A DNA stretch of 64,000 bases from Arachis hypogaea (lineage: Eukaryota > Streptophyta > Magnoliopsida > Fabales > Fabaceae): positions 104,176,112-104,240,111 of the forward strand of contig NC_092048.1 in NCBI RefSeq assembly GCF_003086295.3. Direction: 5' to 3'. Shown one piece after another: positions 44,260-54,755 of the stretch. Every line of letters begins with the position of its first letter. Position 1 is the first letter of the stretch. A program made the position numbers and the translations under genes. The notes under the pieces are model-generated. The model worked only from the letters and a program-made list of their open reading frames with translations, did no database searches and was not told where the DNA came from.

Positions 44260-45333
44260 ATGGCACCCAAGACCGGAGAATCCTCTAGAAAAGGAAAAGG
44301 GAGGACAAAAGCTTCCACCTCCGAGTCATGGGAGATGGAAAGGTTCATCTCCAAAGCTCATCAAGACCACTTCTATGATGTTGTGGCCAAGAAGAAGGTG
44401 ATCCCCGAGGTCCCTTTCAAACTCAAGAGAAATGAGTATCTGGAGATCCGACATGAAATCCAAAGAAGAGGTTGGGAAGTCCTAACAAACCCCATCCAAC
44501 AAGTCGGCATCCTCATGGTTCAAGAGTTCTATGCCAATGCATGGATCACTAGGAACCATGATCAAAGTAAGAACCCGAATCCAAAGAATTATGTTACAAT
44601 GGTTCGGGGGAAATACTTAGATTTTAGTCCAGAGAATGTGAGGTTGGCGTTTAACTTGCCTATGATGCAAAGAGATGAGCGCCCCTACACTAGAAGGGTC
44701 AACTTTAATCAAAGGTTGGACCAAGTCCTCATGGACATATGTGTGGAAGGAGCCCAATGGAAGATTGACTCCAAAGGCAAGCCGGTTCAATTAAGAAGAC
44801 TGGACCTCAAGCCTGTAGCTAGAGGATGGTTGGAGTTCATCCAACGCTCCATCATCCCCACTAGCAACCGATCTGAAGTTACTGTGGATCGGGCCATCAT
44901 GATCCATAGCATCATGATTGGAGAGGAAGTAGAAGTTCATGAAGTCATCTCCCTTGAACTCTACAAAATAGCCGAAAAGCCCTCCCCTGGGGCAAGGCTA
45001 GCTTTTCCTCATCTTATTTGCCATCTATGTTACTCAGCTGGAGCTTTCATAGAAGGAGACATTCACATTGAGGAAGAGAAGCCCATCACTAAGAAAAGGA
45101 TGGAGCAAGCAAGAGAGCCCATTCATGGAGCTCAAGAGGCACAGGAAGCTCATCACCATGAGATTCCGGAGATGCCTCAAATGCATTTTTCTCCACAAAA
45201 CTATTGGGAGCAAATCAACACCTCCCTAGGAGAATTAAGTTCCAACATGGGACAACTAAGGGTCGAACATCAAAAGCACTCCATCATCCTTCATGAAATA
45301 AGAGAAGATCAAAAAGCAATGAGGGAGGAGTAA
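44260..45333 (+). CDS. Element C third ORF, 357 aa, putative plant transposon protein family
   Basis: Open frame from ATG 44260; the TTG before it is not needed. Residues 8-20 are basic (SRKGKGRTKAS), possibly for nuclear entry. Residues 28-265 form the conserved domain: FISKAHQDHFYDVV, RRGWEVL, MVQEFYANAW, MVRGKYLDFSPENVRLAFNLP, ARGWLEFIQRSIIPTSNRSE, LAFPHLICHLCYSAGAFI. Residues 270-300 are charged and 320-357 can form a coiled coil (LGELSSNMGQLRVEHQ). It matches by eye the third ORFs of H and D, and B has remnants. The stop is a TAA where B keeps CAA, so about 24 residues are lost at the end. No membrane segment, so an envelope role is doubtful. It is the best preserved gene of C. Function unknown. 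Confidence 0.75.
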   Translation: MAPKTGESSRKGKGRTKASTSESWEMERFISKAHQDHFYDVVAKKKVIPEVPFKLKRNEYLEIRHEIQRRGWEVLTNPIQQVGILMVQEFYANAWITRNHDQSKNPNPKNYVTMVRGKYLDFSPENVRLAFNLPMMQRDERPYTRRVNFNQRLDQVLMDICVEGAQWKIDSKGKPVQLRRLDLKPVARGWLEFIQRSIIPTSNRSEVTVDRAIMIHSIMIGEEVEVHEVISLELYKIAEKPSPGARLAFPHLICHLCYSAGAFIEGDIHIEEEKPITKKRMEQAREPIHGAQEAQEAHHHEIPEMPQMHFSPQNYWEQINTSLGELSSNMGQLRVEHQKHSIILHEIREDQKAMREE

Positions 45334-46537
45334 CAAAGACAAGGAAGAGACATAGAAGAGCTCAAGGACATCATTGGTTCCTCAAGAAGGAAACGCCACC
45401 ATCACTAAGGTGGACTCATTCCTTGTTCTTACTTTCTCTGTTTTTCATTTTCTATGTTAAGTGCTTATCTATGTTTGTGTCTTCATTACATGATCATTAG
45501 TATTTAGTAACTTTGTCTTAAAGTTATGAATGTCCTATGAATCCATCACCTCTCTTAAATGAAAAATGTTTTAATTCAAAAAGAACAAGAAGTAGATGAG
45601 TTTCGAATTTATCCTTGAACTTAGTTTAATTATATTGATGTGGTGACAATACTTCTTGTTTTCTGAATGAATGCTTGAACAGTGCATATGTCTTTTGAAG
45701 TTGTTGTTTAAGAATGTTAAATATGTTGGCTCTTGAAAGAATGATGACAAGGAGACATGTTATTTGATAATCTGAAAAATCATAAAAATGATTCTTGAAG
45801 CAAGAAAAAGCAGCAAAGAACAAAGCTTGCAAAAAAAAAAAAAAATAGGCAAAAAAAAAATAGAAAGAAAAAGAAAAGCAAGCAGAAAAAACCAAAAGCT
45901 CTTAAAACCAAGAGGCAAGAGCAAAAAGCCAATAACCCTTAAAACTAAAAGGCAAGGGTAAATAAAAAGGATCCCAAGGCTTTGAGCATCAGTGGATAGG
46001 AGGGCCTAAAGGAATAAAATCCTGGCCTAAGCGGCTAAACCAAGCTATCCCTAACCATGTGCTTGTGGCGTGAAGTTGTCAAGTGAAAACTTGAGACTGA
46101 GCGGTTAAAGTCAAGGTCCAAAGCAAAAAAAGAGTGTGCTTAAGAACCCTGGACACCTCTAATTAGGGACTTTAGCAAAGCTGAGTCACAATCTAAAAAG
46201 GTTCACCAGTTATGTGTCTGTGGCATTTATGTATCCGGTGGTAATACTGGAAAACAAAGTGCTTAGGGCCACGGCCAAGACTCATAAAATAGCTGTGTTC
46301 GAGAATCATCATACTGAACTAGGAGAATCAATAACACTATCTGAACTCTGAGTTCCTATAGATGCCAATCATTCTGAACTTCAATGGATAAAGTGAGATG
46401 CCAAAACTATTCAAGAGGCAAAAAGCTACAAGTCCCGCTCATCTAATTGAAGCTATGTTTCATTGATAGTTTGGAATTTATAGTATATTCTCTTCTTTTT
46501 ATCCTATTTGATTTTCAGTTGCTTGGGGACAAGCAAC
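45334..46537 (+). other. Element C 3' untranslated region
   Basis: No gene. Homologous to the B and G 3' UTRs. Contains an A-run (45833-45870) and two related units ending near catgtgcttgtggc (46058) and tatgtgtctgtggc (46211). Confidence 0.6.
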
Positions 46538-46555
46538 AATTTAAGTTTGGTGTTG
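46538..46555 (+). promoter_or_regulatory. Element C plus-strand priming tract
   Basis: aatttaagtttggtgttg directly before the LTR start tgatgagcgg. Confidence 0.65.
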
Positions 46556-48162
46556 TGATGAGCGGTTAATTTATACGCTTTTTGGCATTGTTTTTAGTAT
46601 GTTTTTAGTAGAATCTAGTTACTTTTAGGGATGTTTTCACATTTCTGGACTTTACTATGAGTTTGTGTGTTTTTCTGTGATTTCAGGTATTTTCTAGCTG
46701 AAATTGAGGGACTTGAGCAAAAATCAGATTCAGAGGTTGAAGAAGGACTACTGATGCTGTTGGATTCTGACCTCCCTGCATTTAAAATGGATTTTCTGGA
46801 GCTACAGAACTCGAAATGGTGCGCTTCTAAATGCGTTGGAAAGTAGACATCCAGGGCTTTCCCGCAATATATAATAGTCCATACTTTGCCCAAGTTTAAA
46901 GGACGCAAACTGGCATTCAATGCCAGCTCTCTGCCCAATTCTGGCGTCCAGCGCCAGAAACAAGTTGCAAAGTGGAGTTCAATGCCCAAACTGGCACAAA
47001 AGCTGGCGATCAACACCAAGAATGACCTCTCCACTTGTAGACTTCAAGCTCAGCCCAAGCACACACCAAGTGGGCCCCGGAAGTGGATTTATGCATCAAT
47101 TACTTACTTCTGTAAACCCTAGTAGCTAGTTTATTATAAATAGGACTTTTTACTATTATATTAGACATCTTTTGATCATCTTTGGACGCCTGGTTCTTAG
47201 ATCATGGGGGCTGGCCTCTCAGCCATGCCTGGACCTTTCACTTATGTATTTTCAACGGTAGAGTTTCTACACTCCATAGATTAAGGTGTGGAGCTCTGCT
47301 GTTCCTCAAAGATTAATGCAAAGTACTACTGTTTTTCTATTCAACTCAACTTATTCCGCTTCTAAGATATTCATTCGCACTTCAACATGAATGTGATGAA
47401 CGTGACAATCATCATCATTCCCTATGAACGCGTGCCTGACAACCACTTCCGTTCTACCTTAGATTGAATGAGTATCTCTTAGATCTCTTAAACAGAATCT
47501 TCGTGGTGTAAGCTAGATTGATGGCGGCATTCATGAGAATCCGGAAAGTCTAAACCTTGTCTGTGGTATTCCGAGTAGGATTCTGGGATTGAATGACTGT
47601 GACGAGCTTCAAACTCGCGATTGCTGGACGTAGTGACAGACGCAAAAGGAGGGTGAATCCTATTCCAGCATGATCGGGAACCTCAGATGATTGGCCGTGC
47701 TGTGACAGAGCATTTGGACCATTTTCACAAGAGGAGGGGATGTAACCATTGACAACGGTCATGCCCTTGCATAAAGCCAGCCATGGAAAGGAGTAAGACT
47801 GATTGGATGAAGACAGCGGGAAAGCAGAGATTTAGAGGAACGAAAGCATCTCTATACGCTTATCTGAAATTCTCACCAATGAATTACATAAGTGTTTCTA
47901 TCCCTATTTTCTGTTTAATTAGTATTATTTTCAAAAACTCCATAATCAATTATTATCCGCCTGACTGAGATTTACAAGGTGACCATAGCTTGCTTCATAC
48001 CAACAATCTCCGTGGGATCGACCCTTACTCACGTAAGGTTTATTACTTGGACGACCCAGTGCACTTGCTGGTTAGTTGTATCGAAGTTGTGACAAATTAT
48101 GAATTGAGATTAGAGCACCAAGTTTTTGGAGCCATTACCAGAGATCACAATTTCGTGCACCA
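46556..48162 (+). repeat. Element C 3' LTR, 1607 bp
   Basis: Same ends as 37442-39068. Palindromes at about 46910-47015, TATA box 47135-47142, hairpin 48023-48038. Confidence 0.94.
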
Positions 48163-48167
48163 GTAAC

Positions 48168-48792
48168 TAATTGTCCTAACACTCCTGATCCTTGGTCTTC
48201 TTAAGCTTTTTCCTCCAAAATCTGCTCCAAAAAAGAGCTTGGGAACCCCCTGAAATCGCTGGGCACGTGTTTCATTTAAAAAATCATGTGCGCACATCGA
48301 CGCGTACGCGCACTGCATGCGTACGCATCCTTGGGTTCTTTTGCGATCTGCGCGTAGGCGTACGGTGCGCGCGAGCGTCATAAGGGATATGGACCAGCCA
48401 TATAGGCACGCCGGCTCCTCACTCGGCTCCACTGCGCTGGCTCTGGGTGAGCGCATCCACGCGTACGCGCATTGTGCGCGTGCGCGTGCATGTCCAAACT
48501 TCCATTCTTTAATTTGTTTCATGCTCCTTCCATTCATGCATGCTTCCTTCATTCCTTTTGGCCATTTTTGCCCTATAACTTCTGACATCACTTAACAAAC
48601 GGATCAAGGCATCTAATGGTAATAGAGGAGGATTACAATATCTCAATTTTGATGCAAAAGAAGCATATTTTTATCTATGAGGTAAAATGGGAAAGAGACA
48701 CAATCATGCAGTTTTATATAAATAAGTGTGGAAGATCATTGATAAAACCCTTAGATTCTATGTATGATAAACCCTAAAAACGGGGTTTTTCA
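48168..48792 (-). repeat. Element D 3' LTR, inner part
   Basis: Collinear with about 59953-60578. Contains acgcgtacgcgc palindromes (about 48290-48490). Compared with the 5' LTR about 30 bp (near 59923-59952) are missing right beside the C insertion. Confidence 0.9.
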
Positions 48793-48807
48793 ACCTCCCC
48801 ACACTTA
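48793..48807 (-). promoter_or_regulatory. Element D polypurine tract
   Basis: Minus strand tttaagtgtggggaggt before the LTR, identical in type to that of H. A related copy lies at 50223-50238 next to the stop of the third ORF. Confidence 0.75.
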
Positions 48808-50235
48808 AAGTATAGCATGTCCTCATGCTAAGGGAAAGCAAAAGATCAAAGGACTACAAGGGCGTTGGGCTCATGTGATGCAATTTACCTACATGAATGC
48901 ACTACGGTGTAAGCCACTATCTCCTTGGCCAAGAGCAATTCAATCTTCCTAGAATACACATATGTATATGCACATAGGGCAAGATGATGGGCAATGTATG
49001 AACTCTACCAATTCTAGTCATCAAAGTAAATATGCATAACTTGTTTGAAGAACGCTCGCGAGAGCTGGGAACAAGGAGTTGAGCTTCGAACCCCTCACCG
49101 AAAGTATTTGCACTCTATTCGCTCGGTGTATAGGGTTGATCACTCAATCCTCCCCTACTTCATGCTTTTTCCAAAATTTGTTTTTCTTCTAACAATCAAC
49201 ATATATTCCATTCATGCATGCAAGTATCATGGGGTCTTTTCTTTAGGTTGTAATGGGGATAGGGTCAAGGTAAGGATGCATATTTGGTCAAGTGACCTTG
49301 AAATTTGAATCTTTGATGAGCTTAAACTTCTCACCTAACCTTTGACCTCTTATACAATATTAAAGCTAACCTAACTACCCATTCTTTAACTTTTAACATA
49401 CTCATGCATTTTCTTTTCATTTCTCAACACTTGTGCATTGATCTTTATTGAACTTTACTTTGGGGCATTTTGTCCCCTTTTTATTTCTTTCTCTTTTTTT
49501 TTTCTTTTCTTGCTTTTCTATATATTTTTTTTCTTTTGTTTTTCTCATCATTTTTTCCATTTTTATTTTTATTTTTTTTCAATGCATAAGGTCTACACAT
49601 TTAATCAATACATGAGCATGTACCCAATTCCCAATATTTACAACGAAAATACAAATTTACCCTTTTTCTCAACTAATGTCCCAAAAGAAAATTTGGCTCA
49701 AAGTGGGTTAAACGTAGGCTCAAATTTGGCTAACAAAGGAAGATAAGAGGTAAGGCTATTTGGGTAAGTGAGTTAATTGAAACGATGGCCTCAATCATAT
49801 AAATGCATGAATACAAGGAATAATGGACATATAGAATTAAACAAATCAAAAATCACATTCGTAGGAGGAGAAGAATTGCACACAAGAAGGGAAAATAAGT
49901 GGTTATAAGATGTAACCACACCATTAGGCTCAAAACTTGCTTGCTTATGTTCTTAGCTCAAATTCTAATTCCATGTTCCAAAATACATCCTCCAAACAAG
50001 CTAAGCATCAAAAGATTTTCAAATTTCAAAATTGGTAGGGTCGCCCTAAAATTCTAGTTATCTAGGGGAGAAGTCATTGCTCTAACCAAGTGGATTTATT
50101 AAGAGATACTAATATGCAAAAGATGTCAAAAATGGAAGACCTAGTATACAATCTACTCTAGTTAAGAAAAGAGGTTCAAGAAATTTATTCGGGTGTTACC
50201 TACAAAGACCGGTCGGCCGACCGACCTCCCCATAC
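48808..50235 (-). other. Element D 3' untranslated region
   Basis: About 1.4 kb without a supported gene. A T-rich low-complexity run lies at 49480-49580. Homology to the 3' UTR of H in short blocks. Confidence 0.6.
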
Positions 50236-51465
50236 TTAGAAGCTGGCACGGTCCTCTGTGCCTTGAGTGAGACGTAGTGGTTGATCGGCTTCCGAGTGTC
50301 CATCCACTTCTTCATCGTTGCTTTCTTCATTATCGGTGCCGGTGGACGTAGAAATTTCCGGTTCTTTCATAGGTGGTGCTAGGCAACTTAGAAGCTTCTT
50401 GACAAAAGCGTAACGGCGTTGGTTACGCCGCTCATAACGGTCAAGCTTCTTGTGTAGTTCCTCTATGCATTGCATGGGTGATTTTGGTGGTGCGGAAGAT
50501 GTAAAGGGGATGTTCATGGGGACGGATAAGTATGGCTCTTCGGTGTCCGCCGGAGGGTAAAGGTAGCTCCCGTTTGGAATAACATCTCCATCCGCCGGGA
50601 TCATGGCCCTTCTATCCTTGGTCTCTCGGGGAACACCGGCTGCGGCAACTAAGTCGGTCACTAGAGCGAGAAAGGGTAGATTCCCCTTAGCGTGGATGCG
50701 GCCCATGGATTAGCGAATGAGACGGGGAATGTGCACCAGTCTCTCGGTGAGGACACACTAAACCAACAAGGCTAATTCGGCAGTGATAGATGAGCCATGG
50801 GTGCTTGGGAGCACATAGTGGGCTAGAATTTGGGCCCATGCTTGAGCCTCTCTGGTGAGAAAATGTGCGTCAATGCCCTTGGGCCGGGGCCTCATCCTTC
50901 CTCGAATCCAGAATGATTCGGGTATGGCAATGACCTTAAGGATAGCATCCCAATTAAACGCATATTCGCACTGTGCCGACAAAATCTCTTGATAGGCATC
51001 AACTCCTTCCGCTAACGGTCTGGTCTTAAGCACATTTTGAATGGCCTCCTCTGTGACAGAAACTTGCCTTCGACGCACCAATACCGATGTAAGGGAAGGG
51101 GAGTGGTAGTTGGTGTAAAATTCAACCACCCATGACAAGTTCGCCTCCCGTGGCTTCCTCAATAGGAATTCCCATTGCCGCCGTTCGAGACAGGGCATAA
51201 TGAGTGGTATGACATGAGCCGAAGGGGCTAGAAGGGGCTCCGCATGATAGGTCCGTGGCTTGATCAAGGGGTAGACAAGTTCACAATAGCGGTTGGGGAA
51301 GTTGTTCGGATCCCTCGCCGGATTGTCTTTTTCTAAAACATCAATGTTAGCAATGCTCCTTGTCTTGGTGAGGAGGGGCTTAGCTCGCAGGCCTTGGTGT
51401 GCTTTGCTAGTAGACCGTGATGGTGCCTTCTTGGGCGCCTTTCCATTGTCTCTTTTGAGCACCAT
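50236..51465 (-). pseudogene. Element D third ORF (env position), two premature stops
   Basis: ATG at 51465 directly follows a splice-acceptor-like tract (cttcttttctag). 410 codons in one frame, with stops at 50758-50760 and near 50716. Order: basic N-terminus (KRDNGKAPKKAPSRS), the conserved domain (PNRYCELVYPLIKP, ERRQWEFLLRKPREANLSWVVEFYTNYHS, VTEEAIQNVL, REAQAWAQILAHYVLPSTHGSS), RIHAKGNLPFLALV, then LHKKLDRYERRNQRRY and an acidic end. The element H product has the same blocks (YCELKYP, WVREFYCNYY, HQILSNYVMPSTHET, RRN motif). Same family as in C. It is followed by a polypurine-like copy at its stop codon. No transmembrane stretch. Function unknown. Confidence 0.75.
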
Positions 51466-52101
51466 CTAGAAAAGAAGGAAAGGTGGTGAAATTAAGCTTA
51501 AAGAGGTGCCAAGAAAGAATAATCATGCATGTGATAAAGCACAAGAGAATAAATGGCCTAGATACATGACAGCTGCAACATGTAACTAAGGCAATAATGA
51601 AGATCATAGCTAGTCACTAGCATGTGATGCATGAGTGGTATAGGCATGCAAACAAGAAGCATGAGAAGCACAAACCCTTAACATCAACAACAAGAGGTGA
51701 GAAAAACAGGGGATGAGCTTGGAGAAATGAAGCGAGAAATGTAGTAAGCTCAATGCATACATAATTCCAAGAAGTCATATGGGTCTTTCATCAAACACTT
51801 TGGTGTGCATCCCTTTGTGACAAAAACTTAGAGAAGAGTGACAATGTAGCATCCCATAAAGCATCATCAATCATCATATCACACCACTAAATATAAAAGA
51901 AAGCACGTAAATCAAACAAACTCTTCAATGCAAGAGTAAACTCTACTAAGAACACCCATGAGAAAATGAAAAGAAATAAGGAAATAAAATGCAACAAACA
52001 AAGAGAACAAGAATGCAACTACTTAAGAAAAAGAGTAAGAGCATGTAACTAAGGGAATGGAAAAAAAGGAAAAGGAAACAAAAATTAGAAATAAGGAGTA
52101 C
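51466..52101 (-). other. Candidate intron in the 5' UTR of the D third ORF
   Basis: Minus strand: donor ctctcaag/gtactcc (52101) after a pyrimidine-rich leader, then 636 bp of A-rich, T-poor to mixed sequence, then a pyrimidine tract with tctag immediately before the ATG at 51465. Base composition changes sharply at both ends. Inference from sequence only. Confidence 0.45.
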
Positions 52102-52930
52102 CTTGAGAGGGAGAAGATGAGATAGGGTATGGAGGTGAGAGAAAGGTTAGTGAAGAAGAAGAGGGGGGAAGAGAGAAAAGAGAGGTGTGGGTCCGCCAGA
52201 GGTGGTGGTTGCTGCCGGTGGTGGCAGAGAAGAGGAGGTAGGGATGGTAGAGGAGGGGAGAGGTGAAGAAGAGGGGTGGTGGTAAGAAGAAAGGAAGAAA
52301 AGGAAGGGGAAAGGCGCATTCTAATTCAATTGGTCCGCGAAACCGACGCGCGCGCACCATGCACGCGTGCACGTGCATGGGTAAAATCAGCAAGGGCGCG
52401 GACGCGCACAATGCGCGTGTGCGTGAAGTAGCGAAATGTGGGTGTGCGCGCGAGCGCCATGTGCGCATGCACGTGCATATGTGTTGTACCCTCAGCATAG
52501 GTTGGGCACAACTATGGCCCAACTCTCGAGAAAATGTACCAGAAAATAAAATTTGGTGAGCGATGCGGACGCGCACGGTGCACTGACGTGTCGATTGGCA
52601 TTATGGTCGAGGTACGCGTGCGCGCCAGCTGCGCCTACGCGTGAGTTCAGTTGGGCCAGTAGCATAAAATTGGCCCAACCAGGGCACAACTCTCTGGACG
52701 ATAGCCCAAGATCGCAAAACGCATTGGTGACGCGTACGCGGCTAGTGCGCGCACACGCGCTTTTACGCGAGTTACCATGGACGCGTACGTGTCTCGTGCG
52801 CACACGCGTGATGTTGGTTATGCCCAGGGCCCAAAGCTAGCCCAGAATTTGCACAACTCTCTAGTAAATGGCCCAGAAGTTGCGAAAGCCTATGGACGCA
52901 TATGCGCACAGTGCGCGTACGCGTGCTCCA
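52102..52930 (-). promoter_or_regulatory. Palindrome array and pyrimidine-rich leader of the D third ORF
   Basis: 52340-52930 contains many acgcgtacgcgc/gcgcgtgcgc palindromes, the same type as in the D LTRs, also with recurring segments such as ggcccagaa/cacaactct. 52102-52320 is C/T-rich on the minus strand. Short frames here are not supported as genes. Confidence 0.5.
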
Positions 52931-53191
52931 CCCCCCTCCCACCCTTTTTTTTTAGGCCAAACAAGCCAAAGAAGTCAAAAACACCTAAAATCAATGCAAG
53001 ACCTAAAGAGAGGTGTTCTTCCACCACATAATCAAGCATTCATGGAGAATTCAATGCAAGGCTTTATGAGTAAAATATCCTAGGTATTTACAATTAAAAC
53101 TAATCAAAGAAGACTATAGCTAAGCAATCACAAACTAATTAAGAGTTTAAAAGCTATATACAAAAAGGGTATAAAGGATAGATTTTACCAT

Positions 53192-53241
53192 GGTGGGGTG
53201 TCTCCCACCTAGCACTTTTGTTTAATGTCCTTAAGTTGGAC
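53192..53241 (-). ncRNA. Two-hairpin module after element D integrase
   Basis: Minus strand: hairpin 1 GTCC/GGAC (53241-53238 with 53230-53227), loop aacttaa; 17-nt spacer; hairpin 2 GGTGGG/CCCACC (53209-53204 with 53197-53192), loop agacac. Starts 10 nt after the stop codon at 53252. Confidence 0.7.
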
Positions 53242-53251
53242 TTTCACTTGT

Positions 53252-54730
53252 TCATTGCTCTTTGCCAAGAGGTGCATCTTCCAAAAGGAATAACTCAATC
53301 TCTTTGTTGCTCTTCATTTGTTCACCATAATACAACTTGAGACGGTGCCCATTGACCTTGAAGATATCCGAACTTGAGGGATGGCACAAATGGTAAACCC
53401 CATAGGGTTCCGCCTTCACTACTTGATATGGGCCTTCCCATTTTGACTTTAGTTTACCGGGAAACAATCTCAATCTAGAATTGTAAAGAAGGACAAGATC
53501 ACCGGCCTTGAATTATTTGCCTCTTATGTTCCTATCATGGACGGCTTTCATTTTTTCCTTGTAAAGTCTAGAGTTCTCATAAGCTTCAAGCCTCAAACAT
53601 TCCAACTCCGCTAATTGTAGCTTCCTCTCAATTCTGGCTCCACCCAAACTCGGATTACACTCCTTGATGGCCCAATACGCCTTGTGCTCTATTTTCACCG
53701 GCAAATGCCAAGCTTTGCCGTATACCAACCGAAAGGGACTCATGCCAATTGGCATTTTGTATGCTGTTCGGTAGGCCCATAATGCATCGGTGAGCTTGGC
53801 ACTCCAATCTTTCCTATTGGGTTTCAGAATCCTTTCCAAGATGCATTTAATCTCCCGATTGGAAATCTCGGCTTGGCCGTTTGTTTGTGGGTGGTAGGCC
53901 GTGGCTACTTTATGCATGATGCCATATTTCCTCATTAGTCCGTCCATTCTTTTGTTGCAAAAATGTGAACCTTAGTCGCTCATGATTGCTCGTGGCGACC
54001 CAAATCTACAAATGATATTATTTCTCGCAAAAGAAAGGACCACATTAGCATCATCCGTGCGGGTGGGTATTGCATCCACCCATTTGGACACATAATCAAT
54101 GGCGAGTAGAATGTAGAGGAAACCATTAGAATCTGGGAATGGCCCCATGAAGTCAATTCCCCACACGTCAAAAATCTCACAAAATAGCATAGTTTGTTGG
54201 GGAATTTCATCCTTCTTAGAGATATTACCAAATCTAATGCATTGAGAACAAGATTTATAAAAATGAGAAGAGTCCTTGAAAAGAGTTGGCCACCAAAAAC
54301 CACAATCTAGGATTTTTCTTGCCGTTCTTTGAGGTCCAAAGTGGCCTCCTCCTTCGGAGGAGTGGCAAGCTTCCAAGATTGAGTGGAATTCGGTTTGTGG
54401 AATGCACCTCCGAATTACTTGATCTGCCCCACATCTCCAAAGGTATGAGTCATCCCACACATAGTATTTGGATTCGCTTTTTAGCTTATCCCTTTGATGT
54501 TTGGAGAGATTAGGAGCGAAGGAGCGAGATACTAAGTAATTGGCGATTGGTGCATACCAAGGAATGGTTTCCGAGATTGCATGCAAGCCCTCAAAGGGAA
54601 ATGAATCATTGATAGGAGTAGTATCGCCTTTTGTATGTTCAATGCGACTTAGATGGTCCGCCACTAGGTTTTGCGTACCACTCCTATCCTTGATTTCCAA
54701 GTCAAACTCTTGCAACAATAAAACCTATCT
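53252..54730 (-). pseudogene. pol (integrase): Element D integrase
   Basis: One frame with stops near 54729 (RLIR-stop-VLLLQEF), at 53972 and at 53513. Zinc-binding part: CHSSEGGGHFGP with C...C in CSQCIRFGN. Catalytic core: D in GIDFMGPF, second D in AIMSD directly before a stop replacing the following Gly, and E in [11 protein letters not shown]-terminal [16 protein letters not shown] module, then a tail to 53252. Athila-type, like A. The stops make it inactive, though the catalytic residues themselves are present. Confidence 0.87.
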
Positions 54731-54755
54731 AATCAATCTCGGTTTGGATTCCTTC

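Larger units (their letters stand above)
37442..48162 (+). mobile_element. Element C: non-autonomous relative of B with intact third ORF
   Basis: LTRs 37442-39068 (1627 bp) and 46556-48162 (1607 bp), with a perfect duplication gtaac (37437-37441 and 48163-48167). Inserted in the D 3' LTR. Order: LTR, tRNA-Asp primer site, A/T-rich leader, broken gag-pro, two-hairpin module, palindromes, pyrimidine-rich leader, open third ORF, 3' UTR, priming tract, LTR. No reverse transcriptase or integrase. The length difference of the LTRs comes mainly from about 20 bp near 37520 absent from the 3' copy. Confidence 0.95.

Noticed and set aside
48145..48591. Antisense/sense frames at the D LTR (also 59878-60336)
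   Set aside because: Duplicated in both D LTRs and composed of gcgtacgc palindromes; no family resemblance.
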